NCBI GenBank assembly: GCA_928724745.1
Contig: CAKMXJ010000032.1
Span: 868,001-932,000, forward strand
Reading direction: 5' to 3'
From: Anthracocystis setariae
Lineage: Eukaryota; Basidiomycota; Ustilaginomycetes; Ustilaginales; Ustilaginaceae
DNA length: 64,000 nt
This document shows, piece by piece, positions 1 to 10,685 of this stretch. Numbering within the stretch: the first letter of the stretch is position 1; each line of letters starts with the position of its first letter. The translations under genes and the position numbers were made by a program. The notes under the pieces were generated by a model. It ran no database searches, was not told the DNA's origin, and was given only the letters and a program-made list of their open reading frames with translations.

Positions 1-793
1 GTCACTGAGGCTGACCACAGCCAAGATCAGCCCATCGTCATGTCACAATACAGTACCGGTGCCGGTGCAGCCCTACTACTCTAAACTTGATGTGTCCGTC
101 TACTGTCCGAATACCACTGGAACAATGACCATTTTGTTTGATCTTCCCGCCTGCAAAGCAACTTGACTTAGAGTCGCCATTTTTCATTTTGATGTTGTTC
201 TGCTTTGTCGCACTTTGGTGGCATCATGCTCGCTTGTTTGCCTGCCTCGTTAGCTTTCCTAGCGCAGTCGTAATCCCCCTGCCTACTTGCATGCTACACT
301 CGTCCTGATTGTGTTGCGCGTCCAACTCTGCCTGTTCAGCCCCACCCATACAGCACCACAAGCTTTTCGTTCCGCGACCCGGGTCCCTTCGCAACCATTG
401 TGTATGTCAACCGCGGAAGCTCAGCTCCGCACCAGTACTCGACGGTACTGGACTGTGCTCTACTGTCACCACCACCCGAAATCAGCCTTTGGTCTCTTTA
501 AGCGCCTTTCGCTTCCACGGCCAATCCGCTGAATGCCTCCTCGTGGTTGGAACCAAACACCTTGTGTCAAACTCATCCCCGTCACTGTCTCCAACCCAAC
601 CAACTTCCACCTTGCCGCATGCTAGTCCCTTAGTTCCGTCCGGCCTCTCAGCGCCTTCGGTCTTGGCTCCCGTGAACCTCGCATTTGTCCCTTCTCACCG
701 CTCCAATCACATCGGTTCGGATCTCTCTGCCCGCGGAACAAGCGCATAGATCCAGGTTCATGCTCGCACCCATTATCCCCTTCATCTACCACG
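1..793. other. Left-edge noncoding region, upstream of the WD40 gene
   Basis: No open frame here has a recognisable domain or a convincing start. The stretch is CT-rich on the + strand towards the following gene and most likely holds the promoter and 5' leader of the WD40-repeat gene that starts at 794. Short open frames at 287-749 have no protein-like composition and are not called. Confidence 0.5.
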
Positions 794-3406
794 ATGAAGT
801 CGTCTAATGCCCATGCGCAGTCGACCACCGCTCCATATAACAGCTTGCCTAGCACAAACACTGCCACCAACCCAACATCGCAACCACCGCTTCGCTTTCC
901 AACTGCTGCGTCCAAACCAGAATCTGATATCTCGGCCTCGTCTTCAGCATCGTCCAGCTTAACCAACACCTCGCTCGACACATATCCATCTACCAGCCAG
1001 GTCAAGGGCTTTCGACTTCCTCGCTTCTCTCTCTGGGGACGCAAAACACCAGACACCTTGCACAGCGAAGCTGCCCCCCACCGCCTCTCTCCTACCAGCA
1101 GCGTTGCCGTAGATCTCAACAGTCTGCGTCTTGATCAGCACCGCGCTCTCTCTCTTCACATTCCCAAGACCTATGCCCATACTACAGCTGGCGCGACAGC
1201 ATCACCAGTCGACTTTGTGTCACACCCAACCTCGCTCACCATGCCAGCACTTGCCATCCATAGCCCCACGGAGCCCTCGCCAACCTCACCTTCTCGGATG
1301 GCTACCTCTGGGCGCCTGTCCAATGCTCCCGTCTCATCGTCCAGATCGCCCACGGCTCAGCCAACACCACGCAAAAGCGTCTCGCTCTCCACTGATCCCT
1401 CTATTCCCCGAGCAGTGGCTGTGGTCCCGCCACCTTCACATTTTGCGGCATGGTCGGAACTCCACCACGACCCTGCGCCGCCCCAACGTTCCACCACCTT
1501 CAGCAGCATCTCTTCGGCATCGTCCAACAGTTGCGCCCCACCCAATGTCAAGAAGATCCGAAGTCAGGAGAGCATCCGATCGGCGGTCGAAACAGAGGCT
1601 TCCACCTCCTACAGCTTCATCCCCAACCCAAAGCCTGTCAAGACCAAGTTACGCTTCAAGTCAAAATCAACCAAGGAAGCCGACTTTGACAAAGTCTTCC
1701 TTGCCCAAGAGCTTAACTCCATACCCTCAGTTTCGAGCACCAGGTATGCCTCCGAGGCACTCAGTCCATCGCTTGTCCAGGCCGAGTTCTTCGCCAAGCC
1801 TGGTCAAGATTCGAGGCGCAAACGATCCAGTTGGATCCCTCGACGCTCTACATCGCCAAACGCCAAGACCGATCGTCCCCGTCGCTCGGCAGACCTTACA
1901 GCATCACAACAGCGTCCCCCTTCGGCTCGCAGCTCAGTCGAGCAGCATAGTCCCGATTCGACGTTCAAGCACGAGGCAGAGATGCATGCTCAACGCATTA
2001 GAGTTGACCGTCAGCACAGCTTTTGCAGCCGCATCACTAACCTCTCTTGCTCCAGCAATGCCAGCGACACTGGCATGCCCACGTCGCCTACCATGGGCGC
2101 CGCTGCGGGTCCCTCGGGCGAACGCTTGGATCTGCCGGAGGAAGCCAAACCCAAGAAAACCAAGCCTTCGTCGTTCAAGCGCAAGACGTATGCGCTTCAA
2201 TTCTCGCTCGATGGTCGATACCTTGCCGCTGCTGGATCCGACCACGTGATTCGTGTCTACGAGGTCATCTCGTCCAGCGCTGAGCGTACCGAGGAGATTG
2301 AAGCTGCTCAACTTCGGAGGTTCGAGGAAGCTTGCGACAAGAGGTTGGTGTCACCGTGTTCGCAGAAGAGTCCGACAGCAGGACAGCTCGCGCCTGTGTT
2401 CAAGACGAACCCCGTAAGGGTGTTTGCTGGACACACTGGCGATGTGATGGATATCTCGTGGTCGAAGAACAACTTTCTTCTCAGTTGCAGCAGCGACAAG
2501 ACGGCCAAGTTGTGGCATCCTAATCGCTCCGACTGTCTTTGCACGTTTTCCACTTCTGCCACCGTCTCGTGTATCGATTTCCACCCCACCGACGATCGAT
2601 TCTTTGTCACTGGTGGGCTCGATGGCAAGCTGAGGCTCTGGAACATTTCGGCGCGTCGGGTGCAGTCGATCAAGGATGTGCCTGGAGTCATTACAGCTGT
2701 GGCTTTCTCTTCGGGCGGCGGGGTGGTTTGCGTCGGAACGCACGCGGGGTCGATGTTGACTTTTGCCTGCTCCAACACGCTCGAGTACGTCAATGCTGTT
2801 ACGATCAAGTCGGCGGCGGCAGGTAAAAACACGCCGGCGAGCAAGATCACGTCGGTGCAGCCAGTCCAGCTTGGCGATGAGGCGCGTCGTCGTTCGGTAG
2901 GCGAGTTCATGACTGTCACGTCTAACGACTCGCGCGTTAGGATCTACTCTATCGCCTCGCGTAAGCTCGTGTCGCGACTGAAGTCGGCGACGTATCTGAA
3001 CAAGAACAGTCAGATCCGAGCCACCGCTTCGAGCGATTCGCAGTTTATCGTTTCTGGGAGTGAAGATGGAAGTATCCACGTGTGGTCGCTGGCTACCACC
3101 TCTTGGCAGTCTGCCTCGTCTCTGCTGCCGTCGGCACTGTTGGGGATGAAGAGGGCTAAAGCTGAGGATAGTAGTGCTCAGGTTGGTGATGGTTCGAGTT
3201 GGTGGTCGTGGCAGGCAGCATCGGGTAGTGTCAGGTGTGCCATCTTCGCACCCGTTGCTACAGACGATCTCCTAGCTCTTGCTGAGGATCCACTGCGGAA
3301 TGGTAAGGAAGCCATAGCTACGATCAGGTCGAGAATCATCGTCTCTACAGACGACTCCGGCGCACTAAAGGTTTGGAGAACCGACCCTAACAGCTGTCTC
3401 ATCTAA
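794..3406 (+). CDS. WD40-repeat protein, WDR44 / yeast Dgr2-Laf1 type
   Basis: 870-residue single-exon protein. Residues 1 to about 455 are Ser/Thr/Pro-rich and probably disordered. A WD40 propeller runs from about 462 to the C terminus. The clearest blades are GHTGDVMDISWSKN near 543 ending in DKTAKLWH, then a blade ending DGKLRLWN, and VSGSEDGSIHVWS near 752. The wording of the first two blades (DISWSKN..LLS, DDRFF..G.LDGKLRLWN) is that of the WDR44 family, whose human member binds Rab11; yeast relatives are Dgr2 and Laf1. A role in membrane traffic is inferred from family only. The ATG at 794 is the first in frame after the CT-rich leader. Family assignment is good; exact function unknown. 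Confidence 0.85.
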   Translation: MKSSNAHAQSTTAPYNSLPSTNTATNPTSQPPLRFPTAASKPESDISASSSASSSLTNTSLDTYPSTSQVKGFRLPRFSLWGRKTPDTLHSEAAPHRLSPTSSVAVDLNSLRLDQHRALSLHIPKTYAHTTAGATASPVDFVSHPTSLTMPALAIHSPTEPSPTSPSRMATSGRLSNAPVSSSRSPTAQPTPRKSVSLSTDPSIPRAVAVVPPPSHFAAWSELHHDPAPPQRSTTFSSISSASSNSCAPPNVKKIRSQESIRSAVETEASTSYSFIPNPKPVKTKLRFKSKSTKEADFDKVFLAQELNSIPSVSSTRYASEALSPSLVQAEFFAKPGQDSRRKRSSWIPRRSTSPNAKTDRPRRSADLTASQQRPPSARSSVEQHSPDSTFKHEAEMHAQRIRVDRQHSFCSRITNLSCSSNASDTGMPTSPTMGAAAGPSGERLDLPEEAKPKKTKPSSFKRKTYALQFSLDGRYLAAAGSDHVIRVYEVISSSAERTEEIEAAQLRRFEEACDKRLVSPCSQKSPTAGQLAPVFKTNPVRVFAGHTGDVMDISWSKNNFLLSCSSDKTAKLWHPNRSDCLCTFSTSATVSCIDFHPTDDRFFVTGGLDGKLRLWNISARRVQSIKDVPGVITAVAFSSGGGVVCVGTHAGSMLTFACSNTLEYVNAVTIKSAAAGKNTPASKITSVQPVQLGDEARRRSVGEFMTVTSNDSRVRIYSIASRKLVSRLKSATYLNKNSQIRATASSDSQFIVSGSEDGSIHVWSLATTSWQSASSLLPSALLGMKRAKAEDSSAQVGDGSSWWSWQAASGSVRCAIFAPVATDDLLALAEDPLRNGKEAIATIRSRIIVSTDDSGALKVWRTDPNSCLI

Positions 3407-3477
3407 CAACCACCTTGCCCGCATCGCATCTTACAGTAGATACACCATCACCACTCTCTTCCTGATCATTGTCTTTC

Positions 3478-3497
3478 TTTTTTTTTTTTTTTTTTTT
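3478..3497. repeat. 20-nt poly(T) tract
   Basis: An uninterrupted T run in the short spacer between two convergent genes (WD40 and CUE), about 70 nt past the WD40 stop codon. It is probably part of the 3' end region of one or both transcripts. Two TACAGTA heptamers lie at 3432 and 3582. Confidence 0.9.
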
Positions 3498-3625
3498 GAA
3501 ATCAATCTCAACCTCGTCCCGGGAGGGCAACATATACACCTTTCAATCTCTGCATGCGTGAAATTTTCGCGAGTGTGCTCTTACAGTAGAAATGGTCGCG
3601 GGGGAGGGTGGGGGTTGGGAGAGGG

Positions 3626-5227
3626 TTAGTCTTCGTCTTCAAACGGATTGCTAACGTACTCAAGATCGTCTGAGTCTGCATCGTTATCGTGATGTTCCAC
3701 ACCGGCTGTCGCTGTCGCTGTGGCTCCAACCACCGCAGCGGTACCGGCGGTGGCAGCGACTGCACTCTCTTTCGTCGGGCTGCTAGTGATTCCCCTACCC
3801 TTGGCCGAATCCATGAGTGAGACTGAATCCACCTTGTTGGTCTTGTTGGTCTCGGCAACAGTGTTGTCCTTGACAGAGATCGGGGTGCGACCGGCTTGAT
3901 CCCATCCGGCATACGCTTCGCCTACGGAGGCAGTGGTCGCAGCCGCAGACGATGATGATGATGATGATGAGTTGGTGCGAGAAGGTACACCGTTCTTGAT
4001 TCCCAGCCCGTATCTTTCAGCCAACGACCTCGCCTTTCCAGCTGGCCCCTCCTTTCCACCCGCGTTACCCGCTCCTCCACCCCCACCGCGGGAAATGATC
4101 TTGGCCAGCTCATTCTCACCCACATGCGAAGGGTCCTGATCATACTCGCTCGCGTGAGGGCTTCGCGGAGAAGTAAACCCCTGGCGTGACGCCTGAGCCT
4201 GGCTTTCCGCACTGTTGGCACCTTTGCCCGTTGCATTGTTGCGGAAGTTCTGGAATGCTTGAGCAATTCCAGCACCTGCACCACCGCCACTAGCTGCTGT
4301 GCCCGTTTGCTCCGGGGCATTGGCGGAAGAACCATCTTGAGGATTGTTGAAAGCAGCGCTGGCTTTCTGCTTGAAGGCCGAGAAAGTCGTAGCGGCCCTA
4401 GCTAGACCGGTCTCAGCCATGCGGTTGATCTCCTCTTGCCATTGCTTGGCTTCTTTTGGACCAGGCATGTTGGGGACCAGACTCTCATCCACACCCCAGG
4501 GCGATGTGGCTTGTGGATTGCTTGGCTGAGTCGAGGATTGTCTCGCAGCAGCACCAGGCGCGGGCGTTCTCCGGACTCGAGGCTGGTAGGTCAACGCATT
4601 GGGATCATAGGAGGGAGCCGTGGAGGCAGACTGGTCTTTAGGAGAGGGGCTGAGCAAGCTACTGAAAAAAGAGCCCGCACCTCCACCCCCTCTGCCCGTA
4701 ACCTGTTGCTGCTGTTGCTGCTGTCGCGCCATTTGCGCCCGAAGCCGGTCCTCTTCTTCCATAGCAATGGTCTGAGCCAGCAGCGCATCCGAGTCTGTCC
4801 TAGCCTCGGTCGCGCTCGGCTTGAAGCTAGGATCCGACATCTGGAGCAAGGCGTTGACCGCCGATTCCTGATTACCTCCATGGGCAGCCAAGACAGCAGC
4901 GATCGTGTCGTTCTCCAGATCGGGAAACATGGTCTTGAGCTCGGCTGCGGCCGGAGAAATATCTGCTGTGGGGGCTGTTGGTGCGGCTGCGGCTGTGTTG
5001 GGAGACATGGCTCGTGGAGAGGCGGGAGATAAGGTTGTAGGCGAAGAACCTTTCTTTGCACTATCAGCACCGACAACGGGCCGAGAATCAGGAGCAGGTG
5101 GTTGTGTGAGCGTGTCCGAGTTCTGCTTCAGTGTTTCAGCTGGAACTTTGGAGGCAGCTTCGGTGTCATGAAGGGCTGAGTCGAGCGACTTGAGATCGAT
5201 CTCGCCTTTTTGTATAGGCTCAGACAT
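3626..5227 (-). CDS. CUE-domain protein (Cue5-like ubiquitin-binding adaptor)
   Basis: 533 residues when started at the ATG complementary to 5225-5227. The frame stays open 73 codons further upstream, but that extension has no conserved character, and MSEPIQKGE is preferred. A CUE domain spans about 93-133: the MFPDLE motif at 100-105 and a terminal LLQMSDPSF give the M-F-P...L-L signature that binds ubiquitin. The rest is low-complexity Ser/Ala/Gly/Gln, with a Gly run and an acidic C-terminal tail ending NPFEDED. Yeast Cue5 and mammalian Tollip couple ubiquitinated cargo to Atg8, and this architecture (N-terminal CUE plus disordered arm) resembles Cue5. The autophagy role is inferred. It shares a divergent 1.2-kb spacer with the downstream transcription factor. 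Confidence 0.8.
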   Translation of the reverse strand: MSEPIQKGEIDLKSLDSALHDTEAASKVPAETLKQNSDTLTQPPAPDSRPVVGADSAKKGSSPTTLSPASPRAMSPNTAAAAPTAPTADISPAAAELKTMFPDLENDTIAAVLAAHGGNQESAVNALLQMSDPSFKPSATEARTDSDALLAQTIAMEEEDRLRAQMARQQQQQQQVTGRGGGGAGSFFSSLLSPSPKDQSASTAPSYDPNALTYQPRVRRTPAPGAAARQSSTQPSNPQATSPWGVDESLVPNMPGPKEAKQWQEEINRMAETGLARAATTFSAFKQKASAAFNNPQDGSSANAPEQTGTAASGGGAGAGIAQAFQNFRNNATGKGANSAESQAQASRQGFTSPRSPHASEYDQDPSHVGENELAKIISRGGGGGAGNAGGKEGPAGKARSLAERYGLGIKNGVPSRTNSSSSSSSSAAATTASVGEAYAGWDQAGRTPISVKDNTVAETNKTNKVDSVSLMDSAKGRGITSSPTKESAVAATAGTAAVVGATATATAGVEHHDNDADSDDLEYVSNPFEDED

Positions 5228-6387
5228 GGTTGCAGGATTCGCCAAAGGTTGGACGAAGCTGATGGTTGGCGGAACTGAGCAGCAATAGGTTTTGCCTTTA
5301 TGGTGTTGCAATGTGCGCGACGCAGCTTGAGGATAAGGAAGAGAAGCAACTAGAGAATGATGTCGTAGAAAGAGAAATGAACCCCGAAAATGAGGTGGAG
5401 AGAGCTGCTCCTGAACGCACGGATACACAAATCTCGACACAGACACCCAGCCCTGTTCATCTGTCTGTGGCAGTGAGGTCTGAGTGTGGGTGACTTATGC
5501 AGCCATCCACGCTCGCTTGTCTCGAGCCAAGCTCAGCGCGTCTGATCAATTTTACAACATTGTTAGAGTTTAGCTTGGTGTTTGACTCAAAAAGTGTGTC
5601 GCTTAACTTCGGCCATGTGACGGGATCCTGGACGGCCTGTAATCAGGGTCTATTGGCCCTGTTGCTATTAACCCCAAGCTTTTCTATGTATCTGAATTCG
5701 AGCTCGCTGAGCCTTAGTCTGCTCTTTGCCTTCACCCACTCTGCTGCACATTCGGTCACGCATCGGCTTCATTCCGAGATCCTACGTATGCTCTCGTCTC
5801 GGAGTGCATCCTTGGCAATTTCATAACTATCTCGTGCTGAAACGAAAGCTAAACATCTGCCACGACATTGCTCAGCCGCACGCAGTCCCGTTGTCAAGCA
5901 GAACAGCAGTCACTGTGTTTCGTCGCTCACCACAACCTCGTTTCGGTAATTCCGAGGCTCACACCCCATCATCGAGGTCGATTCTGCACCAAGTACCAGA
6001 TAAGCTGCTCTAACGTGACCGTGACCGGCTGCCATCCGTGTCATCCGAAAGGCAGCACAGTCACGTCGGCCTCATCCGACCTTTCCCTTCTCTATACTTC
6101 ATCGCAAGCGTCATTCGCCAACTGCCCCTGCTGTTCACTTTACTAGCATCTGATTGGCATCAGAGCAGGCAGCGATCATACCAACGCTCAGAACTGCCAC
6201 GGAGACCACTGCTAGGGAAGGCATTCACCTTATCTTTCTGCTCAAATACCGGATTGTGCCGAAGTCAAAGCGGGAACCGCATATTCCAACGATCGCCCGG
6301 ATGTCTCAATCAGCCCTCAACGTCCTCGTTTGCTCATGAGTCGCGATTGCTCGATCGGTCGTCCTGCCCTCATCACGACATCACGCA
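5228..6387. other. Divergent intergenic region (CUE gene / Zn2Cys6 factor 1)
   Basis: A head-to-head spacer of about 1.16 kb that should carry both promoters and leaders. Small open frames here (for example 6038-6457) overlap the start of the transcription factor in another frame and have no protein character. No conserved element recognised. Confidence 0.5.
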
Positions 6388-9300
6388 ATGTCAGCTGCAA
6401 AACCTAGCTCGAACGGCGAGCCCGGCAGCTCATCAGGCAATGCGGTCCGGCCTGTAGCAGGCACATCAGCATCTGCCAAGCGCAAGACGGAGAAGGCAAG
6501 GAGTTCGCCATCCATGGCCGATGCTACCGATGCGAATGGGGGAAAGCCGTTGGCTCGAGCAGTGTTGGTTTGCAAACGATGCCGTTCCAAGAAGATCAAA
6601 TGCGATCAAGCGTTTCCAGCATGTGGATCCTGTGTCAAAGCAGGTGAACCATGTGTTGGTATTGACTCGGCCACGGGTCGTGAAGTAAGCAGGAGCTACA
6701 TCGTTGATTTGGAACATCAAATAGCTGAATTGAGGGCTCAGAACGCGGAGCTCGAACGCCAACTATCTGAGCAATCCACCTCAAGACCTTCCGAAGCCGC
6801 CTCACTCGGCCTGAAACGCCCACTTCAGCACGTCAAGAATGAGTTCCCACTAGATCCTTCCGAGTCAGCGGTTTCCTCCGAGTCGCGACCTTGCAAGCGG
6901 CCCGCTCTCTCACATCATGGCGAAAAGGACCCTGGCGCCGGCAGCAATCTCCTGCCAGGGCTCGTCCTGGGCCCAGCTGGGGTCGAAGTCATGTCGTCTG
7001 AGAGCCGTCACCCCGTGATCAGCGGTGCTCGACCTTCATTGGGCCGACTCAACTCTCATGCAAGTGGACTTTCACCCGCCCGTCTTCTCTGTCAGGCAAT
7101 CCAACAATCCGCGCAAGCAGGTTTGCGCATCCGCGATCCAGGATCTAAGGCGCGCGGTCGAAGGTCGGGTGCTCAGACTCTTGGCGAAGACCTTGGTAGA
7201 CGCGCCAAGAGCAGCTCGTCGAAAGAACCACTCAATTGGAACAGAGAAGGGCAGGAGGGAGATGAAGGTTCCATCGCCAAAGCAGACGCTCGATCTGGAT
7301 CTCCGCCTCAAAGCGGCAGTGCAACTCCTTCGGACAGCAAGAAGAACTCTCCTTTCGACGATGGAGATCCCATGCAATATGCGACAACCACCGAGACTGC
7401 AGACATCACTGTTCCTGCGCCAGAGCAGCTGCTCAAACCGTCACCTTTGCCAGCACCATTTCCTCCCCTGTCCACGGCGAGAAAACTCATCGATGCGTAC
7501 TTTGAGCGTGTCAACCCGCAGCTTCCCATCCTTGATCGCGCTTCTTTCATGGAGCGGTTCGAGAAAGCATGCCGGATAGGTTTGGAGAGGGCACGCGCAA
7601 AGCTTACGCCCGAACAAAGACGTGAGGACGATGATGACAAGGTTGCGATCGAGCTGCAGCCCGCCGACGGTCATCTCTTTCACCTGGTCTTTGCCATCGC
7701 TGCCGCCATGGGCTGGACGCGATCAAGCTGGAGTGCTGAGAACCATCATGAAGCAGCTATGCGATTCCTTGATCCTCGGCGCCTTGCTGGTCCAGGCCAC
7801 GAAGGCAACGTCGGCGCCATTATGGGAAGGGACGCACTCGAGCAGCTGCAATGTCTGCTTCTCACGGCTCTATATTCCATCATGCGTCCCATGAAGCCAG
7901 GCGTTTGGTACTGTCTGGGTGTCGCATTACGCTTGACGACAGGAATTGGCCTTTACACAGAGACACCGGGTGTTCTTGAGGCCTTGGGCGGTGCGGCTCA
8001 GGAGGGGAGCGAGACGATCGTCGAGAAGAAGCGCAGGCTGTTCTGGTGCTCTTATGCGCTCGATCGACAGGTTTGCGTCCACCTTGGCAGGCCTTTTGGG
8101 ATTGCCGATTCGGACATCAAGGTCAATCTGCCCTGGGTGGACAGCGAGAGCGATGTGGAGCATGTCGCGATTGGAGGTGAGAATTCTGCGGGGCGCGGCG
8201 ATGAGGGTGGCGACGATATCGACTCGTCTACAGAGCTTGCACGGCGAGAAGCAGCTTCAACGTTGGCCGCACTGCAGAGCAGCACCAGCGACCAACTTCC
8301 TACGCTTCCTAAGCCTAAAGACGCCAGTCGTTGGGTGTCCCTCTCCTTCTTCCGTATGCGCATCCTTCAATCCGAGATCCAGTCCATCCTCTACCAGAAC
8401 GCCGAACTGCCACGCAGCTTTGGCACTTACGGTCACTGGAAGACCGATATTCTTCGCCGTCTCCACGCATGGCGACGGTACGCGCCTTCCTCAAAAGCCG
8501 AGCTGGAGGCAAACGGCTGCGGATACAACCCCATCTTTCTCGAGCTCAACTATCAGCAGACTCTACTCATGATGTACGGTCTCAGTCCTCGCATCCCGCA
8601 AGCATCGCGGAAAGACCTGGCTCACGTTGAGGAAAGCAGCCGCAGCATCATCACCATGTATGCAACGCTGTCAAAGGAGGGACAGATGAATTATACGTGG
8701 ATGACAGGGCACAACGTTTTCATCGCATGCACAAGTTATCTGTATGCGATTTGGCAGATCAGCGCCACGGACCCGGCAAGTTTTCGATCGAGCGTCACGC
8801 TAGGATTCAGGAACAAGGTGGACGAGATCCACCACTTTGCAGCGGCGTGCGATAAGGTTCTGTCTTCGCTGCAGTGGGCTACGGCGGAGAAGTGCAGGAA
8901 GTGTTTGCGGACGATGTTCTATGCAACCTCGGTTGTGGTGGAGAAGATCGACAGGGTGTCGTCCGCCCGAGGCACTGGCGAAGCGCGCGTCGACGGGACT
9001 TCGGGTCACCCGATCCAAGGAACTAAGGTCGCGAGCAACGAGACGAACCAAACGCATTCCGAGGTTCATCAGCCCAGCGAGATGCTAGCACCAACCTCGT
9101 CTGCGACAAAACGGACTGGTCCCGTCTCGGCACCTTCGCCAAGCTGGGCATTGTATTCACAAGACCGAGATTGGCGCCGTCCTTTATCCTCACGAGCTGC
9201 CGCTGAGGGTGGGATCGCCTCGCCTCAGCGAGATTCGAGCTCGTACGTTCAGCAGAGGTGGAATCCGAATGCATGGCCGGGCAATTCGGATTCTGGTGGC

Positions 9301-10014
9301 TATTCAAGCGAGCGCACGCATCTGGCCTCTACATCGAATGATGCGTACGGCGGCGCTGGTGATGCCACCACGCCGAGTCGCGGTCTCGACATGGGCGGCG
9401 GCGGCGGGAGTTGCGCGCTGGCGGATTCTGTCAATTCGAATTCCGGATGGTATGCGTTTGCTGGCTCGGAGACGAGTCCCAAGCTGCTACTTGCCGACAG
9501 TCCGTCGAATCTGGATATTCAGTCACTGATGGCGACGTCGGCGATGGAACTCGATGCGCTGTTCCGGGAGGCTGGACTGGCAACAGGGGTGAGTGGCGAC
9601 CAGCAGGGTGGTGCATCGTCGCACCACCACCACCAGCAGCAGCAGCAGCAGCAGGTGGTGGTCGGGCAAGCTGATATGGTTGCCGATGGATTTTACGATC
9701 CAATGAATGGTGCGGGAGGGGGAGAGGCGAGGACGAGCAAATGGACGCTTGCGTCCCAGGTGGATATCTCAGCAGCAGCAGTTGCGCACCAGCAGCAGCA
9801 ACACGTGGCAGCAGCAGCGTTTGATACAGATTGGGAAACTCTCGGCTTCGGTTATCGAATCTCAGAAACACAGCAACCACCACCACCTCCACCGTCGGCA
9901 GCACAGTTGCTCTCCTCCGATCCTCCACCACCACCACCACCACCACCACACCAAGCATCCCAGCACATAGAGTTGTTCGATCATCGCTTCCTCGATTCTC
10001 ACATGGGTTTCTAA
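6388..10014 (+). CDS. Zn2Cys6 fungal transcription factor 1
   Basis: 1208 residues, single exon. The binuclear zinc cluster is complete: Cys62, 65, 72, 79, 82 and 89 with spacing C-x2-C-x6-C-x6-C-x2-C-x6-C, and the basic segment RSKKIKCD. A short heptad-rich linker (about 103-129, IVDLEHQIAELRAQ) looks like the dimerisation coiled coil. The fungal-specific regulatory domain begins near 365 (LIDAYFERVNPQLPILDRA) and continues past 700, including GVALRLTTGIGLYTE and RRLFWCSYALDRQ. The last 200 residues are low complexity: His/Gln runs near 1078 and Pro runs near 1165-1190. Nuclear, DNA-binding role is from the family; target genes are unknown. The stop codon lies inside a C/G-rich inverted repeat. 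Confidence 0.9.
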   Translation: MSAAKPSSNGEPGSSSGNAVRPVAGTSASAKRKTEKARSSPSMADATDANGGKPLARAVLVCKRCRSKKIKCDQAFPACGSCVKAGEPCVGIDSATGREVSRSYIVDLEHQIAELRAQNAELERQLSEQSTSRPSEAASLGLKRPLQHVKNEFPLDPSESAVSSESRPCKRPALSHHGEKDPGAGSNLLPGLVLGPAGVEVMSSESRHPVISGARPSLGRLNSHASGLSPARLLCQAIQQSAQAGLRIRDPGSKARGRRSGAQTLGEDLGRRAKSSSSKEPLNWNREGQEGDEGSIAKADARSGSPPQSGSATPSDSKKNSPFDDGDPMQYATTTETADITVPAPEQLLKPSPLPAPFPPLSTARKLIDAYFERVNPQLPILDRASFMERFEKACRIGLERARAKLTPEQRREDDDDKVAIELQPADGHLFHLVFAIAAAMGWTRSSWSAENHHEAAMRFLDPRRLAGPGHEGNVGAIMGRDALEQLQCLLLTALYSIMRPMKPGVWYCLGVALRLTTGIGLYTETPGVLEALGGAAQEGSETIVEKKRRLFWCSYALDRQVCVHLGRPFGIADSDIKVNLPWVDSESDVEHVAIGGENSAGRGDEGGDDIDSSTELARREAASTLAALQSSTSDQLPTLPKPKDASRWVSLSFFRMRILQSEIQSILYQNAELPRSFGTYGHWKTDILRRLHAWRRYAPSSKAELEANGCGYNPIFLELNYQQTLLMMYGLSPRIPQASRKDLAHVEESSRSIITMYATLSKEGQMNYTWMTGHNVFIACTSYLYAIWQISATDPASFRSSVTLGFRNKVDEIHHFAAACDKVLSSLQWATAEKCRKCLRTMFYATSVVVEKIDRVSSARGTGEARVDGTSGHPIQGTKVASNETNQTHSEVHQPSEMLAPTSSATKRTGPVSAPSPSWALYSQDRDWRRPLSSRAAAEGGIASPQRDSSSYVQQRWNPNAWPGNSDSGGYSSERTHLASTSNDAYGGAGDATTPSRGLDMGGGGGSCALADSVNSNSGWYAFAGSETSPKLLLADSPSNLDIQSLMATSAMELDALFREAGLATGVSGDQQGGASSHHHHQQQQQQQVVVGQADMVADGFYDPMNGAGGGEARTSKWTLASQVDISAAAVAHQQQQHVAAAAFDTDWETLGFGYRISETQQPPPPPPSAAQLLSSDPPPPPPPPPHQASQHIELFDHRFLDSHMGF

Positions 10015-10059
10015 ACCCCCCCCCACACGTGCATTTATGCCGGGGGTGGGGGGGGGTTT
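10013..10059. repeat. 14-bp perfect inverted repeat with C9/G9 tracts over the stop codon
   Basis: Arms at 10013-10026 (AAAC9AC) and 10046-10059 (GTG9TTT) are exact reverse complements with a 19-nt loop. The left arm includes the last two bases of the stop codon of transcription factor 1. In RNA this would be a very stable GC hairpin directly at the stop; in DNA the G tracts could form a quadruplex. It may act in 3' end formation, but that is inference. Confidence 0.8.
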
Positions 10060-10400
10060 CAATATGAGCGTCGGCCCAACGCCAACCAGACGGAGGATTT
10101 AGTTACGCGCGCGCGCGCGTGCGCGGCGCTTGGTTCAATTTCACCCTTAAGATTATGTTGGGCCGGGGGAATTAAGGAGATGAACGGGGATTAGTAGTAC
10201 CAATTCGCGCTTTCACAAGAGTTACAAAAAATGAAGATCGGGGGATCGCGCGACTACCAATTGCAAGAGAACGGGGGGGGCGCGCGCGCGCGCGTTATAT
10301 TTCAGACGTTTAGGCGGTGGCGGTGGAGGGAGGAGGAGGAGAACGAGTAGAAATCCTGCGCCCGCGTCAGCAGCGAAATCGAATAGAGAGTGGGAGAGCT
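10015..10400. other. Tail-to-tail spacer between two Zn2Cys6 genes with alternating CG tracts
   Basis: A convergent spacer of 386 nt with extreme local composition. It contains the inverted repeat at 10013-10059 and two alternating purine-pyrimidine tracts, 10104-10125 and 10280-10295, made almost entirely of CG dinucleotides; the second is preceded by a run of eight G. Such tracts can adopt left-handed Z-DNA. No coding potential seen. Confidence 0.7.
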
Positions 10401-10653
10401 TTAACGAGTGGTGGTGCGTTTTAAAAACTGACGATGATGATGATGATGGCGGCTGCTGAATTCAAGTTTGTCGGCAAAACTGTTTTCAAACACCAGATCG
10501 TCTAGCACGTCGAAAAAGTTGGCACCATCAGGAGCGTCGTCCGGATTCTGGTAGGATGACAGCAGTTTCAGATAGTCGTCAAGTTCCGTGTCTCCCTTCT
10601 CCTGCTCCGAGATCGCCATCTTCTTGGTTTCGAGTGCGCCAACGTCTTCACCC

Positions 10654-10685
<32 letters not shown>

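Noticed and set aside
5228..5446. Longer N terminus for the CUE-domain protein
   Set aside because: The frame is open, but the extension has no conserved character, and the downstream Met gives a cleaner start; left as an alternative only.
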